From NCBI GenBank assembly GCA_003024985.2, contig PXIH01S0021002.1: a stretch of 11,042 bases of DNA, one strand, 5' to 3'. The notes below the pieces were generated by a model that did not search any database, was not told the DNA's origin, and saw only the letters and a list, made by a program, of their open reading frames with translations. A program made the translations under genes and the position numbers. Positions 1 through 7,345 of this stretch are shown here, piece after piece (within the stretch, counting starts at the first letter, position 1; each line of letters starts with the position of its first letter). Source of the DNA: Euperipatoides rowelli. Lineage: Eukaryota > Onychophora > Udeonychophora > Euonychophora > Peripatopsidae.

Positions 1-47
1 GCTAGAGACTGACATCTGCTACAATATGTAAATAAACAGGAGATGTG

Positions 48-62
48 GTCGCCATCTGGTGG
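48..62 (-). promoter_or_regulatory. CTCF/YY1-like binding motif
   Basis: Read on the minus strand this is CCACCAGATGGCGAC. It fits the core of the animal CTCF site (CCA-Y-AG-K-GGC-GC style), and its AGATGGCGAC part also resembles the YY1 core AAGATGGCGGC. The ten bases GTCGCCATCT recur at 8642-8651, where they overlap the start codon of a LINE ORF1, so this string alone does not prove CTCF binding. It lies 55 bases from a perfect X-box, which raises the chance that the left edge is a regulatory region. Binding itself is inference. Confidence 0.25.
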
Positions 63-116
63 AAAGTCTGGAAGTATAATTTCTTTCAGATGAGAAGTGA
101 AATTAGAAGAATCTTG

Positions 117-130
117 GTAACCATGGCAAC
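117..130. promoter_or_regulatory. RFX-family X-box
   Basis: The sequence GTAACCATGGCAAC matches the X-box consensus GTNRCC-N(0-3)-RGYAAC at every defined position, with a two-base spacer. RFX winged-helix factors bind such sites as dimers and, in animals, drive ciliary and other genes. The site overlaps an ATG in good initiation context (123-125), but the frame that opens there closes after 17 codons. No downstream gene can be recognised in this window; a regulated gene could lie to the left, outside it. Confidence 0.4.
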
Positions 131-948
131 TGCTGTGAAGTTTCCTCTCCAGGTTTTATTTACAAGGACCACTTAGGTTTCAAATATATTAAAGTCCAGA
201 TTATATGTTATTTATTGTCTAAAGCAGTATTTATGACTTTATTTTCTTAGTACTTTTAATTTAATCTCATATAGTTCATAATTGTGACTTTTTTTATTTC
301 TTTGGAAGGTAACTAACGCCAAGAAAGATTAGAGGAGAGGAGATATATAAAAGACGCTCTAACATCAATATGATTATTTATATGAAAATATGAATAAAAA
401 TATCCTTTATAAAAGTAGTTGATCAAATAAAGTAGGCTATAAATATATGAAAAAATCAGGCAGATTTATTCTGTTATTTTTCAATTATATTGATAAATGA
501 CATAACTCTCTTCTTTAAGGGAAATGAATTAAGTTATTGCTACCATTTGATTTTCCAGTCCTTTTCTTTGACCATCCACTTGCACAAACTTAAATTTAAA
601 TCTAGAGTTTTGTGAAATTTTCAATTTCAGAAACTAAAATCTGCTTAAAGTGTATCACTCCCAAAAGTAGTTGAGTGAAATTTCATACCCTTGTAACCAA
701 AATTCTTATTTAACTTGCACCCCTCATGAAAAAAAAAAAACTGAGTCAGTTGATTATTTTATGTTATCACTCATGAGAGAAAAACTGAGTGAATTTATTT
801 ATTTTGTATTTAATTTGTATTCATTAATAACCAAAGAAAAAAGGCAAAAAAAAAAAATCATTTTTTTTTTGTATATACAGGAATGAAAAATGTGGAGTTT
901 TTTGTTCTGGACTTTACCATTTATTATATGGTGAAGTGCTATGCTCCT

Positions 949-963
949 CCCCCCCCCCCCCNC
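949..963. repeat. Poly-C run with an undetermined base
   Basis: Thirteen consecutive C residues are followed by N (962) and another C. The true length is uncertain because homopolymers of this kind are commonly misread. A matching 14-G run lies at 9976-9989. Confidence 0.9.
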
Positions 964-2645
964 TTCCAAATTTAAATAGTATAATATCCCCTTCAAAATA
1001 TGAGCTAAAATACTATTCCAACCTGACTTCAGGGTGATCAGTCCTAAAACAAAATTAGACACGTTTCTTATGTCAATTTATGTTTGGAAACCATAACTAT
1101 CTTAAACCATCCCCTTTTTATTTTTATTTTTTGATAAAAAAAATTGTTCATTTATATTTGTAAAAAAAATCGAATAAAATGTATAAATAAGAAAATTAAG
1201 TTGTTTTTGGATATGACATAACACAACAAAATTCTTAAAAAAGTTTATTACTTTGTTTTGTCTAACTTTGACCCGGACATTTTCCTGCAATATCTGAGTC
1301 ATTAATTAAATTATTATCTGGACTAAACTTTTTTATTTATTTTTTTCCATTAACGTATTAATTAGTATATCACTTACACTTGTTTGACAAAAGTTGTATA
1401 AATAATATATCTTATGAAAGTAGCAGATTAATATATAGCCTATACCTATCGATCTAGTGCTATAGAGTTTAAGTAATAGGGTAGCCTTTGCTTGACTCGA
1501 CACCAACTAATAAAGGATTGAAATTTCATCTATTACAGTCTTGTATAAATGCACTTCAATCTTAAAAAAATATGGACAAAGTATACTAGCTTTAGCTAAA
1601 TTGTGAAATATCTAGATGAATAGGCTACTTACTCAATTTTATTTGTAGAAATCCACTTTAAAAAGAAATTCACCCCTTATTTTAATCTTGACTTAATTTT
1701 AATTATAAAAATGGTTTTATGGTATAAACATCAGTTAAAGACTGTTCAACTAGAAACTGCCAAAAACTGACATTGATTGTCATAAAAATTTGAGAGTGAT
1801 ATTAAACATTTCACAGGAAAGTCAAAATGAAAATTTTTAGGATTGCTACCAGTAATATTAACCTAATTTATTCGGGTGTCCACAGTCCACAGACTGACTT
1901 TTAGACTCACCGTGTAGTAATCTGTCCAAAAATACATTCTGAGATTATGCGTTTCTCCACACTCTAATAGCAGTTCATTTAAGGAAACATCAGGCCATGA
2001 CGAACTATGTATGTTTATGACCAAGTTGTCAGTGAACATGATTATTTACACCATGTAAATCCTAAAAAGCAAGTCAAATTAAGAATCATAATATAAACTC
2101 ATGGGAAAGTACACCACAACACTCCCATCACTGCAATATATCACAAAAGTATTTTGGAACTGATTCTAAACTTGATCTTGTAAAATTATTCAAATCCTAC
2201 AGGGAGCGGTTGGACTAATTCAAAGTTCTACCATACAAAACAAACAAAAAAAATATTTNAATAAATCATGTACTAGCTTAAAGTTGAGCAAAGTCACTAA
2301 CTCAATAATATTGTTGAAATTGGTCTTGTTGCTAATGAAAGCACCATCTAACAACATTCCATAAAGCTTTATGCAGTTTGGTTTCCCTTTATGTATACCT
2401 TCCCTTGTCTTTTCAAAGTTTAAGTAAAATCGAATACCAATTTTTGTAAAGTGATTTATAATTAAAACAAGGAACATTAGCATATGAATAACACAAATTA
2501 TCATAATTCTTCTTCAAAAACAAAATCAAAGAATCCTTATATAAATGATCAGGTTTCCACAATTGAAAACATTTATCATTTTCCAAAGATCTACTTGCCA
2601 ATCTATATGCCACACTTTGATTAAATAATAAAACATTAATAAGGA
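964..2645. other. AT-rich DNA without a recognisable gene
   Basis: I see no convincing coding region, RNA gene or transposon domain here. Short open frames on the minus strand (1102-1302, 2220-2504, 2413-2613) have no family resemblance and are rich in Phe, Ile, Lys and Asn, as expected from AT-rich noncoding DNA. Minor structure includes a tandem pair of GTCCACA near 1880 and an undetermined base at 2259. The GC-richer minisatellite at 2646 gives a sharp right-hand boundary. Confidence 0.6.
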
Positions 2646-2769
2646 GAGAGCCTGTTCGAGAGTTTGAGGAGTGAACCGGTTCGAGAGTTTAAGAAGAGAG
2701 CCAGATCGAGAGTTTGAGAAGAGAGCGGTTGGAGAGTTTGGGGAGAGATTCCTTTTGAGAGTTTGAAAC
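2646..2769 (+). repeat. 25-bp minisatellite, five copies
   Basis: Five adjacent units start at 2646, 2671, 2696, 2721 and 2745; four are 25 bases long and the fourth is 24. Each has the plan GAGAGCC-n-TTCGAGAGTTTGAGGA, and the block GAGAGTTTG or a one-base variant appears in all five. The units are much richer in G than the flanking DNA and do not stay open in any plus-strand frame, so they are not coding. They lie about 1 kb upstream of the ORF1 of a CR1/L2-like LINE on the same strand. I infer they may be repeated promoter units of that element's 5' untranslated region, but they could be an unrelated minisatellite. Confidence 0.85.
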
Positions 2770-3011
2770 AGCAGCATGTGTTTAAGTTGGTCCAGCTATT
2801 TTTGATAATTATTTTTATATATTAAATAGTTTAACTGTATATATATTTTTTTTACTATTATTAATTTCTTACCTAATTTATTGTTTAAAATTGTTAAAAT
2901 TTAGCTTTATTTATATATTGATATAAAACAATGATTCTTGATTGTGTTTAGTATAGCTTTATACATTGGCGGTTAGTATTTCAAACTAGGATTCATTTTG
3001 TGGAATTAAAT
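2770..3011. other. AT-rich spacer between two tandem arrays
   Basis: This is very T-rich DNA on the plus strand with no coding potential. It links the 25-bp minisatellite to the 256-bp array and may be part of the 5' untranslated region of the LINE that follows. Confidence 0.5.
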
Positions 3012-3777
3012 TTCTTTAAATTTGTATTATAACTCTTTGATTTTCTGGGATCCGGTAATGAATTTTATAATATACAGTAGTTTTACAGTAGGTTTGTAGT
3101 AATTAGAATGTTCTACTTTTAAATTTATTAGGCCATTTATTTATTTTTGTTTAATTGTTACGTGTTGCGCTTTTTTTTTTTTTTTTATTTCACTGATTTA
3201 CTTAAATTTTGATATTGATTAGGATAGGTTTTTTTTAGTAAATTAGAGGTTAGATTAATTTTATATTGCGATTTTAAGAGAGTTTAAATTTTTATTTTAA
3301 ATCATGATTTTCGGTTGAATTAATTAGTTTACTTTTCTGTTTAACCTTTATGTGACTTGCATTTTTTTCTCTTTTTACTGGTTTAGTCGTGTTTTATAAA
3401 TGTTAAGCAGAATTAGGTTAATAGATATTTGAATCTATCTCTGTGATTTGTTTAGGTTTTTATGATTAATTTAAGAAAAGGTTTATCTAGGTAATTTTTA
3501 TTGGAATTTATTAATTTTAGATTGTGATTTTAAGAGAGTTTAAATTTTTATTTTAAATCTTGATTTTCGGTGGGTGGTTGTAGAATTAATTAGTTTACTT
3601 TTATGTTTAACTTTAATGTGACTTGCATTTTTTTTTCACTTTTTACTGGTTTAGTCGTTTATATAAATTTTAAGCAGAAGTAGGTAAATAAATAGTTGAA
3701 TCTACCTCTCTGATTTGTTTAGGTTTTTATAATTAATTTAATAAAAGGTTTATCTAGGCTATTGTTATTGGAATTTT
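3012..3777 (+). repeat. About 256-bp tandem repeat, two clear copies and one degenerate
   Basis: Two near-identical copies run from 3256 to 3511 and from 3512 to 3777. Landmarks shared in the same order are GATTTTAAGAGAGTTTAAAT, a GATTTTCGG block, GTGACTTGCATTTTTT, TTTTTACTGGTTTAGTCG, GATTTGTTTAGGTTTTTAT and GGTTTATCTAGG; GATTTTAAG is offset by exactly 256 bases (3270 and 3526). The second copy has a short insertion after the GATTTTCGG block. A third, more diverged copy appears to precede them (3012-3255), recognisable by TTTGATTTTCTGGG, a GTG-TTGCGC-T(n) block and TTTCACTGATTTAC. The array ends three bases before the ATG of the LINE ORF1, so it most likely belongs to that element's 5' untranslated region. 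Confidence 0.85.
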
Positions 3778-3780
3778 GTA

Positions 3781-4816
3781 ATGTTTCCTAATCCAAATAC
3801 TGTTTTGTCCAAGATTTTGAAGCACCTGGAGCCTTTAGATAAATTGGATCAATTAGAGGAGTAATTGATGTCTATATCTTCTTTTATGAAACTATCAAGG
3901 GTAGAGGTAGCTAATGTGAAGACTCATATTGATGCTAAGCTTGTTGGGGGGATTGCATTCATACCTAGATGCAGAAACCCAAACTTGTGAGGTTCTGTCA
4001 GTGTGTTCAGGTTTTGTTTCAGATTCTCAAATGACTTCTGTTAATGTTAGGTGGCTGAAAGCTCCTAAAGGTGAGGGTGATTTGAATATTAAGGATAATA
4101 GAGTATCTGGATCTGGAGGACATGGGGTGAACTCTTGGTCTGGGAGTGCAGAGTGGCAGGTTGCAGGGAAGGCTAAATGTAGGAGAGGTAACAGACCAAG
4201 AGTTTCTTAGCAAAGTAAGGAACATCCTGTTCCAACTTCTAAACCTTTTGAGGATGTAGTTTTTGAGAACCCTGTGGAACCATTTGTAAATGAGGTCCAT
4301 GATATAGGTGATTCCCTAGTGTGTGGATTAAATATGAAAAATGGGAAACCCCAAAGGGAAGGCAGTGACATGGTGCTATCAAGGTGCTAGGATAGAACAT
4401 GTTAAGGGGTGTGTTGATCCTATACTGCATAATTTGGATCGAGACCCAATTTCAGTGGTGCATGCAGGCACTAACAATGTGGGTAGGGGTCTCCCCAAGG
4501 TAGTGGTGGATAAGATGTGCCATCTTATTAGAAAGTTCAGGTTAGTGAGACTGGCTAGTATGATACTAGTTTATGATATGCTGCCAAGATTTCCTGTTTG
4601 TCAGTTATATCAGAGATGTTTGGATTCACAGGTTCCTGAAATCTCTAGAGATGTGGCTTGGGTTTGCAAATCCAAAATATTCAGCTGGTAAGTGCAGTCA
4701 AGCCTTTACTTCTAAGGCCAGATAAATAATTCCGGCAGGATGGAATTCATCTGAACATGAGNGGAAAGGCAATACTCAGCAAAACTATTTTCAGTGCCAT
4801 TAATAAGGGAAACTAG
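3781..4816 (+). pseudogene. LINE ORF1 with SGNH (GDSL) esterase domain, frameshifted
   Basis: This is a broken ORF1 of about 345 codons. In CR1/L2 elements this protein is thought to bind the RNA and carries an esterase of unsettled role. Frame 1 opens with MFPNPNTVLSKILKHLEP (3781), is polar and helix-prone, and has one TAA at 3862 where Gln is likely. After a six-G run (3946-3951) the reading moves to frame 2 (3929 onward), with a TAG at 4208. All four SGNH blocks are visible: GDSL with the nucleophile Ser (4307-4318, frame 2), the Gly block in CYQGARIEHV, VVHAGTNNVG with the oxyanion Asn (frame 3, 4341-4691), and DGIHLN with the Asp-His pair (4739-4756, frame 2 again). The terminal stop is 4814-4816. 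Shifts near 4345 and 4690 cancel, so the damage looks like ordinary decay. One base (4762) is undetermined. Confidence 0.85.
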
Positions 4817-4871
4817 TTTGTCATAAGGAGGTTGTTACGGACCATTCTAATTCTTTTTTAAAATAGTAACT

Positions 4872-4955
4872 TTTTTGGTGGTCAATTTTAGGAGCATGTA
4901 TATTGAATATATGTAACCTGCACTCATCTCCAATTACAACTTTACACAAGTGACT
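4872..4955 (+). pseudogene. N-terminal stub of LINE ORF2 endonuclease
   Basis: About 28 codons match the start of an apurinic/apyrimidinic-type endonuclease of CR1-like ORF2. The reading VVNFRSM (4878-4898) corresponds to the family's opening block with the metal-binding Asn and the RS pair. The same frame continues, after a TAA at 4914, to LISNYN, which fits the following segment just before the usual NPDVI and TES/TET block. Homology stops at about 4955, where a T-rich run starts, so neither the catalytic Glu nor any reverse transcriptase motif is present. The stub lies about 55 bases past the ORF1 stop, the order expected for a two-ORF LINE. The assignment rests on a short match. Confidence 0.5.
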
Positions 4956-5034
4956 ATATATTTATTTATTTTTTATTTTTTTTAAAATATATTTTGTACT
5001 TCTCCCTAACTTTGGAGAAGCAATTACTTTTATT
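4956..5034. other. T-rich run, 7-bp hairpin and SINE A target site
   Basis: A T-rich run (4956-4986) resembles the reverse complement of a retroelement tail and may be the 3' end of a minus-strand element related to the fragment at 5341. A perfect 7-bp stem with an 8-base loop follows (CTTCTCC 4999-5005, GGAGAAG 5014-5020). The next 14 bases (5021-5034) are the left TSD copy of SINE A. Confidence 0.5.
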
Positions 5035-5326
5035 GTCTCGTTTCCGTGGTCGAGAGGAGACGCTTCCGCTTGATGAACCGAGGACATATGTCGGGGTGTG
5101 CGGGTTCGCGCCTCGGCTTGGGCAGTTGAGGAGCGGTTTTTTCCCTAGCTTTTACAGCTTGCCTCGGGTTTCCAAGTACGCTGCCCTTGTAACATCAAGG
5201 AACCTGTATTTAGTGATTTAATCAGATATTATATAAAGTCAATTATAAGTTTAATTTAAGTAACCAAAAAAAAATACATTTCTTTTCCTCTTGGAGAGGA
5301 AATTTATTAAAAAAAAAACAAAAAAA
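5035..5326 (+). mobile_element. SINE A, tRNA-derived
   Basis: This is a 292-bp short interspersed element bounded by CAATTACTTTTATT (5021-5034) and CAATTACTCTTATT (5327-5340), a 14-bp TSD with one mismatch. The head is GC-rich, unlike the surroundings. It holds a perfect RNA polymerase III A box, TGGTCGAGAGG (5047-5057), and a B box, GGTTCGCGCC (5103-5112), 56 bases apart, so it is tRNA-related but not a functional tRNA. The body turns AT-rich after about 5215. Near the 3' end is a 7-bp hairpin (TTTCCTC 5284-5290, GAGGAAA 5296-5302), followed by an A-rich tail (5310-5326). SINEs encode no protein and depend on a LINE's machinery. A 75-codon open frame across the head is accidental. Confidence 0.85.
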
Positions 5327-5340
5327 CAATTACTCTTATT

Positions 5341-5440
5341 TAGAGATATATACAAATATTTACAGGTTCTTGATCAGGATACAACAATGATGAGGGATAA
5401 TCCAGTTCGGTCGAATGTTCCATAATCTTATAATTCCATA
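5341..5440 (-). mobile_element. SINE B-related 3' fragment
   Basis: On the minus strand this stretch resembles the 3' third of SINE B. Both share the 13-base block TGTTGTATCCTGA (minus strand; plus 5374-5386 and 6910-6922), preceded by an AT-rich stretch containing ATC and GGA blocks and followed, 40 to 50 bases on, by TGTATATA-n-TAAATAA. No tRNA-like head is present. It may be a truncated copy split by SINE A, with its tail at the T-rich run 4956-4986. The match is diverged outside the core block. Confidence 0.45.
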
Positions 5441-5486
5441 ACTTGTTATTGAAAAATCCTATTTAACTACAGACTGGATGAAACAT

Positions 5487-5507
5487 ATTTATTTATTTAT
5501 TTATTTT
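5487..5507. repeat. ATTT microsatellite, LINE 3' tail
   Basis: There are four to five ATTT units. On the minus strand this reads (AAAT)n and forms the 3' end of the L1/Tx1-like LINE that begins here, the usual place for an A-rich or short-repeat tail. Confidence 0.75.
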
Positions 5508-5736
5508 TATTTTCTTTAAAAAATAAAATCAATACTTTCATTTCTTTATAACTATGCTACTTTGCATTTTACATTATTCACATATAAAACCAAAACATTA
5601 ACATTCCTATAACAATAACTCTTAAAATTTACCTTATATCATCAAAACCCCTCTTTTTCAAAATACCCTTCTCAATCACCCATTATCCCAACGTAGCTAC
5701 ATCCCTGATTTTTCCCAACTCCACTTCTGACTATTG

Positions 5737-6402
5737 TCATAAATCAATTTCATAACTTCTGACTAATTCTTTCTCTATCAACTTCTCTAAGCTACACACC
5801 ACTTGAGTATTAAAACAAAGATTACATCTCTGCTTCCATATGGCAAATAATACTATGATGCAATATTTCCTTACTTTTTTGGGAACCATAATCAATTTTC
5901 CCCCTTTCAAGAAAACTTCCAATTTCTATCTTGTTTTTAATAATGCCCAATACTGCAAAACTTTTGATTGCACCACTGGACACTCTAATAATACATGTTG
6001 CCATGTTTTGTAATCCCTCCCACAAAAAGCAAATTTTCTGAGAATACTTCAATATCCCAGTTCTAACCAACCTCTATACAGTTGGCAATATCCCCAAACT
6101 ATACTTATAAGCAAAATTTGCTTATAAATTAACTTTAAAGACTTAAATATTTTAAAACTCACCAATTTATTTCTATATCCCTTATAAACCTCAGAACTTC
6201 TTAAATGTTCAAGAAGATTTGGTTTATACTTAAATGAACACCCCTCCCTTATTAACCCATTACATTTTCAGTGACTTACCCATCCTTTAAACAATCTATC
6301 TTTTATCACAGTGGACAAATCAAATGATTTTCCTACAATTTCTAAACAAACATCTTTGAAATCATATTACAAATTATAGTATTATTTAATACTTTTAAAA
6401 AC
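5737..6402 (-). pseudogene. LINE ORF2 C-terminal region with Cys/His knuckle, decayed
   Basis: This is the C-terminal part of the Tx1-like ORF2, broken by several shifts. One minus-strand frame reads FAFCGRDYKTWQHVLLECP (about 6036-5978), which fits the C-x2-C...H...C knuckle that follows many LINE reverse transcriptases, with the first Cys replaced by Ala. A Trp-containing block (LQYWALLK) comes next. A later frame (5922-5737) holds FAIWKQRCNLCFN, matching the IWK-R-N type block near the protein end, and stops at 5737. Codons 6402-6070 connect these to the thumb region, but no single frame stays open. Confidence 0.6.
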
Positions 6403-6850
6403 CTAATAATCCAATCCACCTTTGTTTGATAGAAATTGTGCCTTAGCAATACTCAAAGTTTTGTACCTCCCAAATATTGCATCAGAAAATTTCCTCTCAA
6501 CCTTTTGAATAAATTTCTTAGTTAATATAGTAAAAGGCAAGTAACATATTAATCTTGGAACTACTAATACATTAATTAAATTCACCCTCTCATACCAATC
6601 ATAAGTGGATTCTTTAATTTTCAACAATTTTCCCTCTATATTATCCATTTGTGAAGACAATACTGCCACCTGTATAAACTTTTCATCAACTATAGGAAAG
6701 TGATTATTTATGTTATGAAAATATATCTGAGTTATTAAAAAAATATTTTTGTTTACACCAATCATCAAACCCTGTTTTGACTTGATGTCCCTAGACTCAT
6801 AAATATGATAGATGTGCACTATTTTATACCACTTGAATGACTTGGTCTTT
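6403..6850 (-). pseudogene. LINE ORF2 fragment: endonuclease fused in frame to post-RT region
   Basis: An open frame reads continuously from the SINE B insertion point to a TAG at 6403. Its first part (to about 6665) continues the ORF2 endonuclease: KSFKWYKIVHIYHIYESRD, then GLMIGVNKN (the usual G-v-a-I block) and FIQVAVLSSQ. Its second part, from about IEGKLLKIKESTYDWYERV (near 6650), is typical of the segment after the reverse transcriptase in L1/Tx1 elements: W-x2-R, LINVLVVPRLICYLPF, and a final NKGGLDY matching the GGL block. The whole palm with its YxDD site and the endonuclease C-terminus are absent, yet the reading frame is kept across the join. The upstream half lies beyond SINE B at 7338-7208. 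Confidence 0.75.
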
Positions 6851-7192
6851 TTTTTTTTAATATATTTATTTACACTATATACATAATTATATATCCTACA
6901 ATCTTCTGTTCAGGATACAACAGTGATGCTAGGAAGCTTCTTGAAACATGTCCATCATTCATTTCAAAATCCATTTTCTTTTCCATTGTGCCATTAATCC
7001 AATTATCTATGAAATTAGAAATTATTAATACATTTATAACCTATTAAATTCACTGGTGACTCTAAACTACGAAATAAAATACATCAAGTTTTTCGGCACC
7101 GGAGCTGCCCGGGGATCAAATCTACAACCCCCTCTTATGCACAAGATCTGGCTACAGCAGTAACATAAACCGCTGGACCACCGGAGCTGTAC
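6851..7192 (-). mobile_element. SINE B, tRNA-derived, inserted in LINE ORF2
   Basis: This is a 342-bp SINE with a perfect 15-bp TSD, AATGACTTGGTCTTT, at 6836-6850 and 7193-7207. On the minus strand the head begins GTACAGCTCCGG. It has a perfect A box, TGGTCCAGCGG (7180-7170), and a B box, GATTTGATCCC (7122-7112), typical of a tRNA-derived RNA polymerase III promoter. An 11-bp direct repeat, CACCGGAGCTG (plus 7097-7107 and 7179-7189), brackets the tRNA-like head. The body is AT-rich. Near the 3' end a 6-bp stem (TATCCT/AGGATA, 6892-6897 and 6912-6917) precedes the tail, which ends in at least ten A residues. The intact TSD and long A run suggest a fairly young insertion. Confidence 0.9.
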
Positions 7193-7207
7193 AATGACTT
7201 GGTCTTT

Positions 7208-7338
7208 GTTAACTTACTTTCCTGGATCAACATAATGTCTGGTTATTGCTTCCTTATATAACTTGCATGCATTAGGTACCTATTATAGTCATTAATCCCT
7301 AACAAGTTAATAGTAACTATGGTAACATTGCTATGCAT
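7208..7338 (-). pseudogene. LINE ORF2 endonuclease N-terminus, interrupted by SINE B
   Basis: The ATG is at 7338-7336, seven bases after the ORF1 stop. The frame reads VTIVTINLLGIND, then SYIRKQ, a TAA where Gln is likely, and PDIMLIQESKLTKTK. These are the first two blocks of the apurinic/apyrimidinic-type endonuclease of LINEs: the Asn of TIN and the catalytic Glu of IQES. The frame resumes on the other side of SINE B (6850 onward), the TSD supplying the repeated codons. Apart from the one stop it is open. ORF2 is in a different frame from ORF1, so it would need its own initiation or a restart after ORF1. Confidence 0.8.
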
Positions 7339-7345
7339 GATTTGT

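Larger units (their letters stand above)
1..948. other. AT-rich DNA without a recognisable gene
   Basis: I see no protein family, RNA gene or transposon signature across this stretch apart from the two short motifs listed separately near its left edge. The open frames at 671-886 (+) and 799-1062 (-) are made of homopolymer-rich codons (long Lys, Phe and Ile runs) and resemble no known protein. A TATA-like string (TATATAAAAG, 344-353) is present but is unremarkable in DNA this rich in A and T. Confidence 0.6.
2646..4955 (+). mobile_element. CR1/L2-like LINE, internally deleted or 3'-truncated
   Basis: This is a non-LTR retrotransposon remnant. From 3781 it holds an ORF1 with an SGNH esterase domain, an arrangement known from CR1 and L2 clade elements. 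At about 4872-4955 it holds the first residues of the ORF2 endonuclease. The reverse transcriptase that should follow over roughly 2.5 kb is absent: a T-rich run (4956-4986) and SINE A begin instead. The left boundary is uncertain. I extend it to the 25-bp minisatellite because both tandem arrays lead without a break into ORF1, but only 3781-4955 is supported by coding similarity. It cannot be autonomous: ORF1 is broken and ORF2 is missing. Confidence 0.7.

Noticed and set aside
123-176. A 17-codon frame (MATAVKFPLQ...) with a good initiation context
   Set aside because: It overlaps the X-box palindrome, which creates the ATG by itself. The only possible donor (CAG followed by GTTTTA) is weak, and no continuing exon is visible.
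344-353. A TATA box (TATATAAAAG)
   Set aside because: Such strings are frequent in DNA this AT-rich, and no initiator or gene follows.
2646-3777. A CRISPR array or satellite centromere
   Set aside because: The 25-bp units are directly adjacent without spacers and the 256-bp array has only two to three copies. The context is a eukaryotic LINE leader.
3929-4210. A possible host protein on the plus strand
   Set aside because: It is the middle segment of the LINE ORF1, bounded by a slipped G run and an in-frame TAG.
5035-5125. A functional tRNA gene
   Set aside because: The A-to-B spacing is too long, no acceptor stem closes, and the unit has a body, an A-rich tail and a target duplication, as a SINE does. 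The same reasoning applies to 7112-7192 and 10378-10456.
7313-7326. A second X-box-like palindrome, GTAACTATGGTAAC
   Set aside because: It has a mismatch in the left half-site and lies inside LINE ORF2 codons for the endonuclease VTIV block.
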